From Calothrix sp. NIES-2098 (lineage in GTDB: Bacteria; Cyanobacteriota; Cyanobacteriia; Cyanobacteriales; Nostocaceae), in NCBI GenBank assembly GCA_002368175.1, contig AP018172.1, positions 923,501 to 987,500 on the forward strand: a DNA stretch of 64,000 nucleotides. The letters run 5' to 3'. The position numbers and the translations under genes are program-made. Position 1 is the stretch's first letter. Every line of letters begins with the position of its first letter. Positions 17,202 through 25,714 of the stretch are shown here, piece by piece. The notes under the pieces were generated by a model that made no database searches, had not been told where the DNA came from, and worked only from the letters and a program-made list of their open reading frames with translations.

Positions 17202-18593
17202 CTAAAATCCTAAACTTTCTAATCCCAACCCCAAAGTGCGCCGCGCCTGTTCATCAAAGGTCGGGTCAACTTTCTGCGCTAACTTTTCATAACTGACAGC
17301 CTGTTCTTGATTGCCCAAGGCTTTGGCAATTATGCCAGCACGGTAGAATATACTGCCATCCTGCGTACCCAATCGCACTGCTTCTTGAATAATTTCTTGA
17401 GCTTCTTTGACACGTCCAGAACGGAAAAGCGCCCAAGCTAAGGTATCTAGAGTTTGAGCATCGCGGCGAATACTGACTTCTGCCTGCATCAGAGATAACG
17501 CTTCCGCTATATCTTGGGGACGGTTTTTATCTAATAACAATCGTGCCAATTCGCGACGATGACCGAAGGAACCGTTAGTGTGTCCGGCGGCGTTTTCCTG
17601 ACGGAGTAAGGTTTCTGCTTGGTTTAACAAGTTACTCGCCGCGAGTGTATCACCTTGTAACTGCTTAATTCTGGCTTGACCTCGCAACACAGCATGGTCA
17701 AAAATCGTTGAGGTTTTTTGGTTGTTCGGCAAAACTTGAGCGTAAAGACTGGCTGCTTTTTGGTAATTTCCCTTGCGTGTTTCTAATTCTGCCAGATGCA
17801 GCAATGCTAGAGGGTATCGAGGTAAAATCCGCAGTGCTTCTTGATAGAGTTGTTCGGCTAATTCTAATTGTCCGTGTTTGTAGTAAAACTGACCGAGTAA
17901 CACTCGTGTTGATGCTGAACTGCCGATTTCGCCCGGTTCCTCTACTGATAAAGCCAATTTAAATGTATCAATTGCGGCTTCATCTTTACCTTGGGCAGTC
18001 AGTACCAAAGCTTGTAAAGTCAAACTGCTTTGGGTGGGAATTTTGTTGACTAAAGCGTCGGCGGCAATTTTCGCCTCTGACAACTTACCCATTGCCAAGT
18101 TAGATGTGACTAAAATAGCCAAGGCATTATCGTTACGAGGCTGCAACTTTAATACTTGCTGAGATAGGCGAATAGCTTCAGTAAAGTCATGCCTAGCTTG
18201 AGCTACACGGGCAAGCACGATCGCCGCACTATGATTATTAAAAGGTAAATTGGAGAGCGATCGCTTGGCGGCTTGTTCTGCTAGTAAGTACCAGTTACTT
18301 TCGCCTGTAGCTTTTGCCATCTTCAAGTAGGATTGCGCTAAAGATGCTAAATTCAAGCCACTTTGGGGATTTTGGCGAACTTTTTCTTGATAAAAAGTGA
18401 TTTCCGCTTCTAAGTTGGCACGACGGTCATCAGTCCCAGGTAAGGATGGAGAAAACGGATAGCCATAGGGTGCTGCTAGTTTGGCAGATGGGAAATGTAA
18501 AAATGGAAATATGGGTACTAGTAGCGTTGGAATAAGCAGCAACCATAGAGCTTTGAAAATCTTTGGTTGATATTTGTGAACAGTTGATGTCAT
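17202..18593 (-). CDS. Membrane-anchored TPR protein
   Basis: 463 residues. An N-terminal hydrophobic segment (about 14-32, LWLLLIPTLLVPIF) probably anchors the protein. The rest is a run of TPR units: SLAQSYLKMA, AAIVLARVAQA, LGQFYYKHGQLELAEQLY, LAELETRKGNYQKAASLYA, ALFRSGRVKEAQEII. TPR arrays are scaffolds and give no catalytic clue. It sits between the DUF4331 gene and the HupE-like gene, and this triplet is the best indication of its role: assembly or partner recognition at the membrane for that pair. Confidence 0.85.
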   Translation of the reverse strand: MTSTVHKYQPKIFKALWLLLIPTLLVPIFPFLHFPSAKLAAPYGYPFSPSLPGTDDRRANLEAEITFYQEKVRQNPQSGLNLASLAQSYLKMAKATGESNWYLLAEQAAKRSLSNLPFNNHSAAIVLARVAQARHDFTEAIRLSQQVLKLQPRNDNALAILVTSNLAMGKLSEAKIAADALVNKIPTQSSLTLQALVLTAQGKDEAAIDTFKLALSVEEPGEIGSSASTRVLLGQFYYKHGQLELAEQLYQEALRILPRYPLALLHLAELETRKGNYQKAASLYAQVLPNNQKTSTIFDHAVLRGQARIKQLQGDTLAASNLLNQAETLLRQENAAGHTNGSFGHRRELARLLLDKNRPQDIAEALSLMQAEVSIRRDAQTLDTLAWALFRSGRVKEAQEIIQEAVRLGTQDGSIFYRAGIIAKALGNQEQAVSYEKLAQKVDPTFDEQARRTLGLGLESLGF

Positions 18594-18911
18594 AGTTAAG
18601 TGCTAATTTTTTAAACCGCAGAGACGCCGAGAACGCAGAGATGAGGTAGGGGAGAGATTACAGGTGTTCGTAAAATTTTTGGCGTTGTTGATTGATGAGA
18701 ACTTTGAAAATTTCATACTTTAATTCAGCAATGCCGCTTTCTTTTCCCCCTGCTCCCCTTCGGGTGACGCTCCTTCGTCGCTCTAAGCGAAGCTATGCCG
18801 AAGGCTTTACGCTGCGCTAACGCCACTTTGCCATCGTGACGGAAACCGCCCGCCGAAGGATGCCCGAAGGGCTGTAGACGGCAAGTGGACTCACCTACCT
18901 CCTGCCTCTTC
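18594..18911. repeat. Intergenic region with REP-like cluster
   Basis: 318 bp between the DUF4331 and TPR genes. It begins with a CGCAGAG-type repeat (about 18616-18645). From about 18764 to 18880 it contains the palindromic G+C-rich cluster that shares an exact 28-bp word (18784-18811) with 5880-5907. There is no gene. The repeats probably inserted within an otherwise compact gene group. Confidence 0.65.
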
Positions 18912-20120
18912 CTAGTTGGGTAATGCTAAGTAAGGAAATTGTGACTCTAACGGTTTATGTCCTTGAGATGGATTACCGGGAGTACCTTCATAAGAGACAT
19001 TATCGGTTTTGACTGCACCGTTAGTTAGGACGCTGAGAGTGATATCAATAACATCGTCTGTAATTTTGCGGCCAGCTATAGGGCTGCCTTTAGCATTGAG
19101 AGCGTTAGCATAACCACTAGGTACGGTGGTATCAATTCGCATAACATCGGGGAGGAATGCGCCGAGGAGAGCATCAGCGCGTTTGTCGTCGTTACCCAAA
19201 GCTTTAAGTGTCTTTTTCGCTTCTGCTCCCACAGGTGCGGCGGCGGAACTTAAATCAGCAGTAGGAGGAATGCTGTTAAAAGCGTTGAGAAAATCGTTGG
19301 TGACAATCAAGCCTTCATTAATACCCGGTCGTGCTAGGCGCTCAACTTGTTGAAATTTACCATTACGTGGGTTGTGGACAGAGATAGTTTCCCAAACATC
19401 GAAAGTTGTAGTTTTGGAGTGTCCTGCCAAAAAGGAACGCGGTACTCTCACCACAATTGAGTTGACGTTGTATCCTTTGGCAAAATCAATTGCTTGGTTG
19501 GCGGGACGGAAACCGACGGCGGGGCCAATACCCAAAGCACCTGCACGCACGCGGAAGAATTGTTCCACATCAAAGAAGAAGGGGTCTTCGCGTAACCCAG
19601 CAAACACGCTGACTTGAGTGTCACCTAAAGATAATTTATTAACAGTTGGGTTTTGTGGATCTGTACTTAATGGTGTAGTTTTACCTGTAGCCGATCTTTT
19701 TTTACCATCTACGATCGCAGTTAATTTAAATTCTTGTTCTCCCTTGCTGTTAGGGGCGCTAAATTGAAATTGCAGAATTGCATCTTCCTTCCCCGTGGGA
19801 GTTGCATCTTTATGAGCGACGCGGCTGACCTTGAATTCGTACAGCGCATTAGTACTAAAATAATACTGCTGACGAGCCAGCGATCGCGGATTGGTATTCA
19901 TCACAAATACTAAGTCATCTTGACGAGCTGCTGGGTTTTGGTCTTGTTCGCGGAAAACATACAAATCAGTTAAATTCACATTGCGACCTTTGGTGTCAAC
20001 TTCTCCATCATCATGGTCGGAAGCGGTCACATATTTTGGTGCTAAAGTCGCTAAACTCACCGTTAAGCCTAGAGCTAATAAACCAATACCCGCAATTTTT
20101 TTCATTTTGCCAATCATCAT
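18912..20120 (-). CDS. Secreted DUF4331 family protein
   Basis: 402 residues. After a signal peptide (hydrophobic about 8-28) the mature part begins with SDHDDGEVDTKGRNVNLTDLYVF, typical of DUF4331 proteins. FVMNTNPRS and a C-terminal DVIDITLSVL-GYEGTPGNP-like ending also fit. The family is periplasmic or extracellular, with no firm biochemical function known to me. Its conserved Asp/His-rich N terminus suggests metal or phosphate ligand binding, by inference. It is first of a minus-strand row with the TPR and HupE-like genes. Confidence 0.88.
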   Translation of the reverse strand: MMIGKMKKIAGIGLLALGLTVSLATLAPKYVTASDHDDGEVDTKGRNVNLTDLYVFREQDQNPAARQDDLVFVMNTNPRSLARQQYYFSTNALYEFKVSRVAHKDATPTGKEDAILQFQFSAPNSKGEQEFKLTAIVDGKKRSATGKTTPLSTDPQNPTVNKLSLGDTQVSVFAGLREDPFFFDVEQFFRVRAGALGIGPAVGFRPANQAIDFAKGYNVNSIVVRVPRSFLAGHSKTTTFDVWETISVHNPRNGKFQQVERLARPGINEGLIVTNDFLNAFNSIPPTADLSSAAAPVGAEAKKTLKALGNDDKRADALLGAFLPDVMRIDTTVPSGYANALNAKGSPIAGRKITDDVIDITLSVLTNGAVKTDNVSYEGTPGNPSQGHKPLESQFPYLALPN

Positions 20121-20497
20121 GTTTTTCTCTCCGATAAAATGTTGTTAGTTACTGCTCAAAATCAAACTTGATTGATTTGATAGTTGTATTGTGTTGAATT
20201 TAACTGCTCACTTTCCAGACCAATAACTGTTCACTTTTTACTTACTTTTGTTCGTTGAGAATCATGCCAAAGCATGAGAATCTAGGGATATGAGGGAATA
20301 ATTGTCCCTATACCCTTGCAGCAATATTTTCGAGATTCCTAGAATAATGCTAGGAATCCAATATTTTGAAAGCGATATACGCCAAAATTTATAACTTGGA
20401 TCTCTTTTCCCAAATATCAACATACAGTGGGAGAAGATTTATCCAAGTGCGATCGCATTTATATTATTTCTAGTAAATGGTTCTGTTGATAATCAAA
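20121..20497. other. Intergenic region with a 9-bp inverted repeat
   Basis: About 380 bp, no gene. GATTCCTAG-aataatg-CTAGGAATC (20334-20358) is a perfect 9-bp inverted repeat. It lies 140 bases past the hydrolase stop and 214 bases upstream of the DUF4331 start. It could be a terminator without T-tract, or an operator. Confidence 0.45.
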
Positions 20498-21700
20498 TTA
20501 TCGATTGAACAACACCCAAGCCAAAAATCTTTCGGTGTAATATAACGCTAATTGATTGCTCACACCATTAAATACAGCATCAAAAGCGTGTTCCGCCCAA
20601 GGTATTTCTAACAAAATCGCAGTTTTACCCAATCTATGTAAATTTTCATACATCTGTCTAGCAAATCTGGCTTCTACTAAATGGTCGCGACTACCGTGAA
20701 CTAATAATGTTGGCGGTAAAGAGCGATTTACGTAGCTAATTGGCGAAGCAATTTGATACTGCTGTGGTAACTCTTGCGGCGAACCACCAATAAAAGCTTT
20801 TAATACAGCGCGGGTATTGATGGGGTCAGGTCGCGGTGGTGTATTATAGCCTTCAGTCAAGTTCACAGGCCCGTAGTAGCTGACTACAGCACGAATCGGT
20901 GGTGCATCTGGTTGATAAGCCGCTAGCATTGCGAGGTGTGCGCCAGCAGAACGTCCCAAAAGTACCATATTTTCTGTGTCGGCTTCATATTCTGTGGCGT
21001 GTTGGCGAATAAAATTGAGGGCTGTACGCACATCATCTAACTGTGCGGGAAATTGATATTCAGGTGCGTGTCGGTAATCAATTGCAAATACGGTATATCC
21101 ACGAGCCGCCATATATTGATTAAACTCAGGATTAGCGCTAGGATTTCCACTTCGCCAGGCTCCACCATAAATTACTACTAATGCTGGATATTTCCCTACT
21201 TTTGGCGGTTGGTAAACTTGCATTTCTAAAGGAACTCCCGCAGGTGTAGCAAATATAATCTCTCTTTTGTGACGGATTTTTTCTAATGAAATACCTCGAA
21301 AGCTGTTAACTAAAGAAAAGGGCTGAGATTGCATTTTAGCGCTGACTTGTGGAGGTATTTGCGCTAAATAATTTTCACCTAATTCTAATTTCATGGCTTG
21401 TGCCATTTGTGTTTCGGTTGGGGCAATCTTTATTAAAACGGAACTACAAATCAGTAATCCGATTAAGCTAAAAATACAAGCTAAACGCTTCAGTTGACGC
21501 TGATATATAAAGAAAAAAGCTAATAAAAAAGAAAATAAATTTAATATCAATAACCAAGGACTGACTTCTGGCGCTCCTACCCCTAGGGGTAGTAAAGACA
21601 TATTAGGAGCCGGAATAATAATCCAAGAACTGAGAAATAAACTGATGATACTCAGGAAGATTACCAGCCAGGATAAAATTTTTTTAGATTTATGAAACAT
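20498..21700 (-). CDS. Alpha/beta-hydrolase (carboxylesterase-like) with N-terminal membrane domain
   Basis: 400 residues. Three hydrophobic segments (about 10-32, 45-65 and 72-90) precede an alpha/beta-hydrolase domain. The domain has the oxyanion region YGGAWRSG, nucleophile elbow GRSAGAH, a catalytic Asp candidate in HGSRDHLVE and His in WAEHAFD. This is the acetyl-esterase/lipase group (BD-FAE-like), acting on ester bonds of small or feruloyl-type substrates. The membrane domain suggests that it works at the cytoplasmic or outer face of a membrane. It is not obviously in an operon with its neighbours. Confidence 0.85.
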   Translation of the reverse strand: MFHKSKKILSWLVIFLSIISLFLSSWIIIPAPNMSLLPLGVGAPEVSPWLLILNLFSFLLAFFFIYQRQLKRLACIFSLIGLLICSSVLIKIAPTETQMAQAMKLELGENYLAQIPPQVSAKMQSQPFSLVNSFRGISLEKIRHKREIIFATPAGVPLEMQVYQPPKVGKYPALVVIYGGAWRSGNPSANPEFNQYMAARGYTVFAIDYRHAPEYQFPAQLDDVRTALNFIRQHATEYEADTENMVLLGRSAGAHLAMLAAYQPDAPPIRAVVSYYGPVNLTEGYNTPPRPDPINTRAVLKAFIGGSPQELPQQYQIASPISYVNRSLPPTLLVHGSRDHLVEARFARQMYENLHRLGKTAILLEIPWAEHAFDAVFNGVSNQLALYYTERFLAWVLFNR

Positions 21701-21764
21701 AATTATATTTTTTTAATATGCTATCGTAGCGAGAACTTCAGCCCCCACTACGATAATTTTTCAT

Positions 21765-22169
21765 TTAGAAATTACCTTGTAATTGCGCAATCATTGCGGC
21801 GGGATGCCAATATGCCCACATTTTTTGAATTTTACCTAGCTCGTTTATCTCAAAAATATCTATTCCCTCAAATGTCACTTCACGACCATTTTTACCAATG
21901 CCATAACCAGTCCATTTTACAGCAGCTTGATTATTTGTAATAAAAATACTCTCTTCTTGCAATCCCACTTTTTCAAATAAACCAGCAATATCTTGAAACA
22001 ATTTGCTCAAAGCGTCGTGATTAGTAAGTGCTGGTCTTTCCGGTTCATAACTAATAGCATCGGGGGCAAAAGTTGATAACCAAGTGTTTAAATCCATTGC
22101 GCGGGTAGCAGCAAAATACTCAGCAATAACTTTCTGAATTACTTCTGATGACATGATGATATTCTCCAA
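21765..22169 (-). CDS. SnoaL/NTF2-like protein
   Basis: 134 residues, the normal length of a single NTF2-like cone fold. It carries the usual pattern: N-terminal helix (VIAEYFAATRAMDLNTWLSTFAPDAI), AAVKWTGYGIGKNGREVTFEGIDIFEIN and a final KIQKMWAYWHP strand. Members are isomerases, hydrolases or ligand-binding proteins, and no substrate can be assigned. There are 64 bases to the hydrolase start downstream, so co-transcription is possible. Confidence 0.8.
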   Translation of the reverse strand: MENIIMSSEVIQKVIAEYFAATRAMDLNTWLSTFAPDAISYEPERPALTNHDALSKLFQDIAGLFEKVGLQEESIFITNNQAAVKWTGYGIGKNGREVTFEGIDIFEINELGKIQKMWAYWHPAAMIAQLQGNF

Positions 22170-22237
22170 AATAAATAATTACGAATTAAGCCAATGCGAT
22201 CCGAGTGGCTTTGATTTCTCAATAATCTGCCAAATTT

Positions 22238-22612
22238 CTATTTACAGACTTTTACTGGAACTGTGTATGTTTGAAAGGTGACAGATGGCGCACCATACAA
22301 CCCTCCATTACCGAGAAACGTGCGCGGTTGCAATACAGTTCGACATTGTTTACCTTTTGATGTCTGCTGTGGTTTTGTAGCTGGGCGAGGAGAATTGAGA
22401 TTAGTTTGTGGCTGAGAAGGTTGTTGACTGGCTTCTAGAGATTGATTGAGTTCTTGTAAGGCTTGATTTAACTCTTGTAAGGCTTGATTGAGTTCTTGAG
22501 TCTCACTGTCGCTAAGTTCTTGGGCAGAAGCTTTTAGGGGTAAAGTACTGCTAGCAAAGATTCCGAGGGTGGCGATCGCAGTTAAAATTACAGCGTGGTG
22601 TTTTTTCATCAT
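22238..22612 (-). CDS. Small secreted protein with Leu/Asn/Gln repeat
   Basis: 124 residues. A signal peptide ends near ASAQE. Next comes a seven-residue repeat LNQALQE (about 40-62, three to four copies), likely a short coiled coil. A Pro/Gln/Thr linker and a C-terminal part with two cysteines (CRTVLQPRTFLGN and a final KVCK) follow. AAGGAG is well placed upstream of ATG 22612. Family not recognised. It probably lives in the periplasm. Confidence 0.7.
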   Translation of the reverse strand: MMKKHHAVILTAIATLGIFASSTLPLKASAQELSDSETQELNQALQELNQALQELNQSLEASQQPSQPQTNLNSPRPATKPQQTSKGKQCRTVLQPRTFLGNGGLYGAPSVTFQTYTVPVKVCK

Positions 22613-22740
22613 GATTTGATTTCTCCTTGCAAAGTGCTGATTGTGTCGATAGTTATAGTTTGTCTGGCTTCGTTGTTTACTTAACAGTCCAACTTTTGCT
22701 CAGTTTTTGCTCAATCAAGCGAACTGGGAAGGAGGATAAG

Positions 22741-22780
22741 GGAGTGTGGGGAGTGTGGGAAGTGTGGGGAGACAAGGGGG
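22741..22780 (+). repeat. G-rich short tandem repeat, possible G-quadruplex
   Basis: Repeats of AGTGTGGGG give four G-tracts of three or more with 5-6 base spacers on the plus strand. It lies just past the stop of the STAND ATPase gene, which is on the other strand, so that gene's RNA would be C-rich here. Confidence 0.5.
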
Positions 22781-22791
22781 ACAAATGACAA

Positions 22792-24873
22792 TTAACTAAT
22801 TTCCCTTTGCCAAAGTATCTCTGCTATGCGCGTCATCCCCGCTTTGAGGTGACGGCGGTAGGTACTAAAAGGCAAATCTAATAACTCGGCGGCTGTTTCT
22901 TGGGTTGGTGCGGGTTGCAAATAGGTGCGATGGATGACGCGATATAATTTTTCGTCACGGGGTGATGATTGCAAAGATTCTGCTGCTTGTTTGACGAGAG
23001 TTTGTAAAGCTGCAACTTTTTTGGCTACACTACCTGATTCTGGAACCTGTTCTTCTACTAAACGAGAACGCAACAAAGGATTCTGATGCAATATATCGGG
23101 GCGCGTAAAGTTACGCAAAGCATCTTGTACAGCTTCGAGAAAACCAGATTGACTGAGAACTAATAGTGGTTGGCTAGCGGGAGTTGTAGCTGGGGCTACC
23201 TCAGATGCAGCTATTTCTCTTTGTGCTAACATTTCTTGCCATGCAATGGGGGATACTACGCGCCAATCATGGCTGAATACGCCATAATTTCGTCCGCCGA
23301 CTGTAAAATCAGCAGCAGGCGATCGCGCTAAATCGAAGTATGTTAACATTGGTGTCCATTCTTCTGGTTCGGCGCAGGGTAAAAAAGTGTAGGCTAATCC
23401 TGGCGTTTTTTGGAAATATTGCACAAAATTGACAAAAATCAGGCTTTGAATAGGTGAAACGCTTTGATAGGTATCCCGCGCCATCCAAAACCTGAAAATT
23501 GTCGCGCCTTCTTGCGGGCGTAAGGGTGCATAATTTTGCAGATATTCCCAAGCTGCAATAGTACCAGGATCGATATTGATGTCTTCGCTACTCGCTTCAT
23601 GTAACGCCACCATAATTGCAAATCCGGCTGGGGTAGGCTGAGAATCGCGAAATACTAATACATTTTGTGGTTGACGCTGTAACCAATGGGCTGCAATTTG
23701 GGCTGATGCTTCGCCTTCATTGGCGGCGATGGTTTCTAAAATTGTATTTTTATCATTTTCCTTAAGTGAATCTGTTAACAAACTGCTATTTTCGCCCCAA
23801 GTAAAACGGGGACGAATCGCCGGATTATCTCGATGCAGAAAAATATAATCAAATAAAACGCGATGTTTTTCTACTCCTTGAGTTTGTCCTAAACGTTTGC
23901 TGTAATAGCTACGGGCTTGGTGATGCAATTGGGCATAAATATCAGGATTCCGCCAACGCAAATCCGCAATTAAAACTTCTCTAGCTAAATCGTGCGGAAA
24001 TAAACCGAATAGTCCTGTTTCAATAAAAGAAAGTCCTCGCAACCACTCAAATAAATTGTGAGTATCGGGTAACTCTAAGAGTTGAGTAAGTAAAGCTTCG
24101 GTAGTTAGCCTGACTACAGCACAAGCTTGTAAAGCCATGCGATGTGCTGGTGTGGGTACTTCTTTGATAAATCTTTCTAGTAAGGTTTTAATAATATCTG
24201 GCGCAGTTTCCAATGGAAAAGAAATTTCCTGTCCTTGTGCTAAGACATCTGCAACTAAGGATAAAGCCAGAGGATATCCGTAAGTAAAATTGAGAATTTC
24301 TTGGTGATGGTTAGCGGGAATATCTCTTGTGTGCAAATAAGCTAAAGTTTCTTCTGGGCTGAGGTTGCGTAAAGGTAAAACATGAATTAAAGCTTGCCAA
24401 CCAGGATCGCTATGCCAAGTTGCAGAAGGAGAATTCCGCCCAGCTAAAACAATTAATGTATCTAGAGATAAATGGGGTAGAAATTCTGCTTGCAGCCATT
24501 CGTCTAATGCGGAAATATTTTCGTAAGTGTCGATAAAAATCACCTGACGTTCTTCATTAGCCGCAAGTATTTGTAGGGGAGAATCACTCTCTGGTAAACC
24601 CATGTCGGCATTTAAAGCACTGATGAAAGATTCTGGTGTAGCTTCCAAGTTCCGGGCTTCAATATGAATAGATGGAATTTTAAGCTCCGTACATAGGCGT
24701 TGAAATTGTTGTACGAGGCTAGTTTTACCAACACCACCAGGGCCAAAAATATGCAATATATTAAAAGGTAAGTCGGTTTTAGTAATCGTTTTTTGAAATA
24801 AGGCTATCTCTTGTTCTCGCCCAACAAATTTGCGATTTCTTTCCCAAGCTAGCCGTTCTGATAAGGATGGCAT
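22792..24873 (-). CDS. STAND-type ATPase with C-terminal helix-turn-helix
   Basis: 693 residues. FVGREQEIALF precedes the P-loop GPGGVGKTS (about 44-52), then a Walker B-like VIFIDTYE and an arginine-finger region LAGRNS, a typical STAND core to about residue 330. The middle (about 400-545) does not resemble a TPR or WD array; its strand/helix pattern is somewhat acyltransferase-like, which is weak inference. The last 50 residues (QETAAELLDLPFSTYRRHLK) look like a helix-turn-helix similar to region 4-type DNA-binding domains. That suggests a transcriptional regulator STAND protein rather than a killer. It has no visible partner. Confidence 0.8.
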   Translation of the reverse strand: MPSLSERLAWERNRKFVGREQEIALFQKTITKTDLPFNILHIFGPGGVGKTSLVQQFQRLCTELKIPSIHIEARNLEATPESFISALNADMGLPESDSPLQILAANEERQVIFIDTYENISALDEWLQAEFLPHLSLDTLIVLAGRNSPSATWHSDPGWQALIHVLPLRNLSPEETLAYLHTRDIPANHHQEILNFTYGYPLALSLVADVLAQGQEISFPLETAPDIIKTLLERFIKEVPTPAHRMALQACAVVRLTTEALLTQLLELPDTHNLFEWLRGLSFIETGLFGLFPHDLAREVLIADLRWRNPDIYAQLHHQARSYYSKRLGQTQGVEKHRVLFDYIFLHRDNPAIRPRFTWGENSSLLTDSLKENDKNTILETIAANEGEASAQIAAHWLQRQPQNVLVFRDSQPTPAGFAIMVALHEASSEDINIDPGTIAAWEYLQNYAPLRPQEGATIFRFWMARDTYQSVSPIQSLIFVNFVQYFQKTPGLAYTFLPCAEPEEWTPMLTYFDLARSPAADFTVGGRNYGVFSHDWRVVSPIAWQEMLAQREIAASEVAPATTPASQPLLVLSQSGFLEAVQDALRNFTRPDILHQNPLLRSRLVEEQVPESGSVAKKVAALQTLVKQAAESLQSSPRDEKLYRVIHRTYLQPAPTQETAAELLDLPFSTYRRHLKAGMTRIAEILWQREIS

Positions 24874-25229
24874 AAGCTAAATCTCTCCAAATAATTACTA
24901 ATTTGTAATTAATAATTTGGTTTAATTATCTCACTACCTGAGTGATAAAAAATATTTGGAGAATTTCACTCTATTTACATTTAGTACGCTACTTGCTGCT
25001 TCTCGAACAGATGGATATTGAGATAATATTTTATCCTTACAGTTGACGCTGGAATTGTTACGCAGTTTCAGTGATGTTGATTTTAGCTGCGATCGCACTT
25101 GTGCATCTGTAGTTTATCCTGAGGGTTGGTACTGCCAACATCACAAAAGTTCTGAAAATCTTGCCTCTTCGCTTTCTTTGGGGAATCAATTTCCTATTTG
25201 AGCGCATCAGTCTACTTCAGAAGAGTAAA
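24874..25229. other. Intergenic region, nothing recognised
   Basis: About 355 bp between the STAND ATPase start and the minisatellite. No gene, RNA or strong hairpin is seen. It presumably contains the promoter of the minus-strand STAND ATPase. Confidence 0.4.
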
Positions 25230-25520
25230 AATTGTGCTTTCAGGTTGAAATTTAAACCTCTGAAGGTGAACGTTGCACCTTTGAACCTGGCGATTGCACC
25301 TTTGAGCTTGGCGGTTGCGGCTTTTATCCTCGAAGTTGCGCCTTTGAGCTTGGCGGTTGCGGCTTTTATCCTCGAAGTTGCGCCTTTGAGCTTGGTGGTT
25401 GCACCTTTTATCCTCGAAGTTGCACCTTTGAGGCTGGCGGTTGCGGCTTTTATCCTCGAAGTTGCGCCTTTGAGCCTGGCAATTGCAGCTTTTATCCTCG
25501 AAATTGCACGTTTGAGCAAG
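25230..25520. repeat. Tandem minisatellite with 21-bp units
   Basis: About twelve 21-bp units from 25272, mostly alternating between GTTGCGCCTTTGAGCTTGGC and GTTGCGGCTTTTATCCTCGA types (each plus one base). Degenerate units extend back to about 25230. The seven-codon period keeps one plus frame and two minus frames open, giving ORF-like translations (a minus frame reads GATSRIK AATAKLK heptads). There is no credible RBS or conserved protein. It lies about 195 bp past the stop of the NB-ARC-WD40 gene. Confidence 0.85.
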
Positions 25521-25714
25521 AGCGATCGCACTTTGATGGCGGCTAATGAGTGAATTAGCAACAGTGATGGTGATGGGAAGGAAATTAAAACAGGCGATCG
25601 CACAATTCGCGGCTTGTTTTGCAACACTAGCCATGAAAATTGCCTAACCGGACTCTATATTATCTCCATTCGCCACAACTGACTCAAACAAAATCCGCAT
25701 TTCCTAATTACGAA

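Noticed and set aside
25161..25634. Three overlapping open frames over the 25.2-25.5 kb repeat
   Set aside because: All share the 21-bp repeat and no unique domain. More than one long frame on the same DNA points to lack of stops, not to genes.
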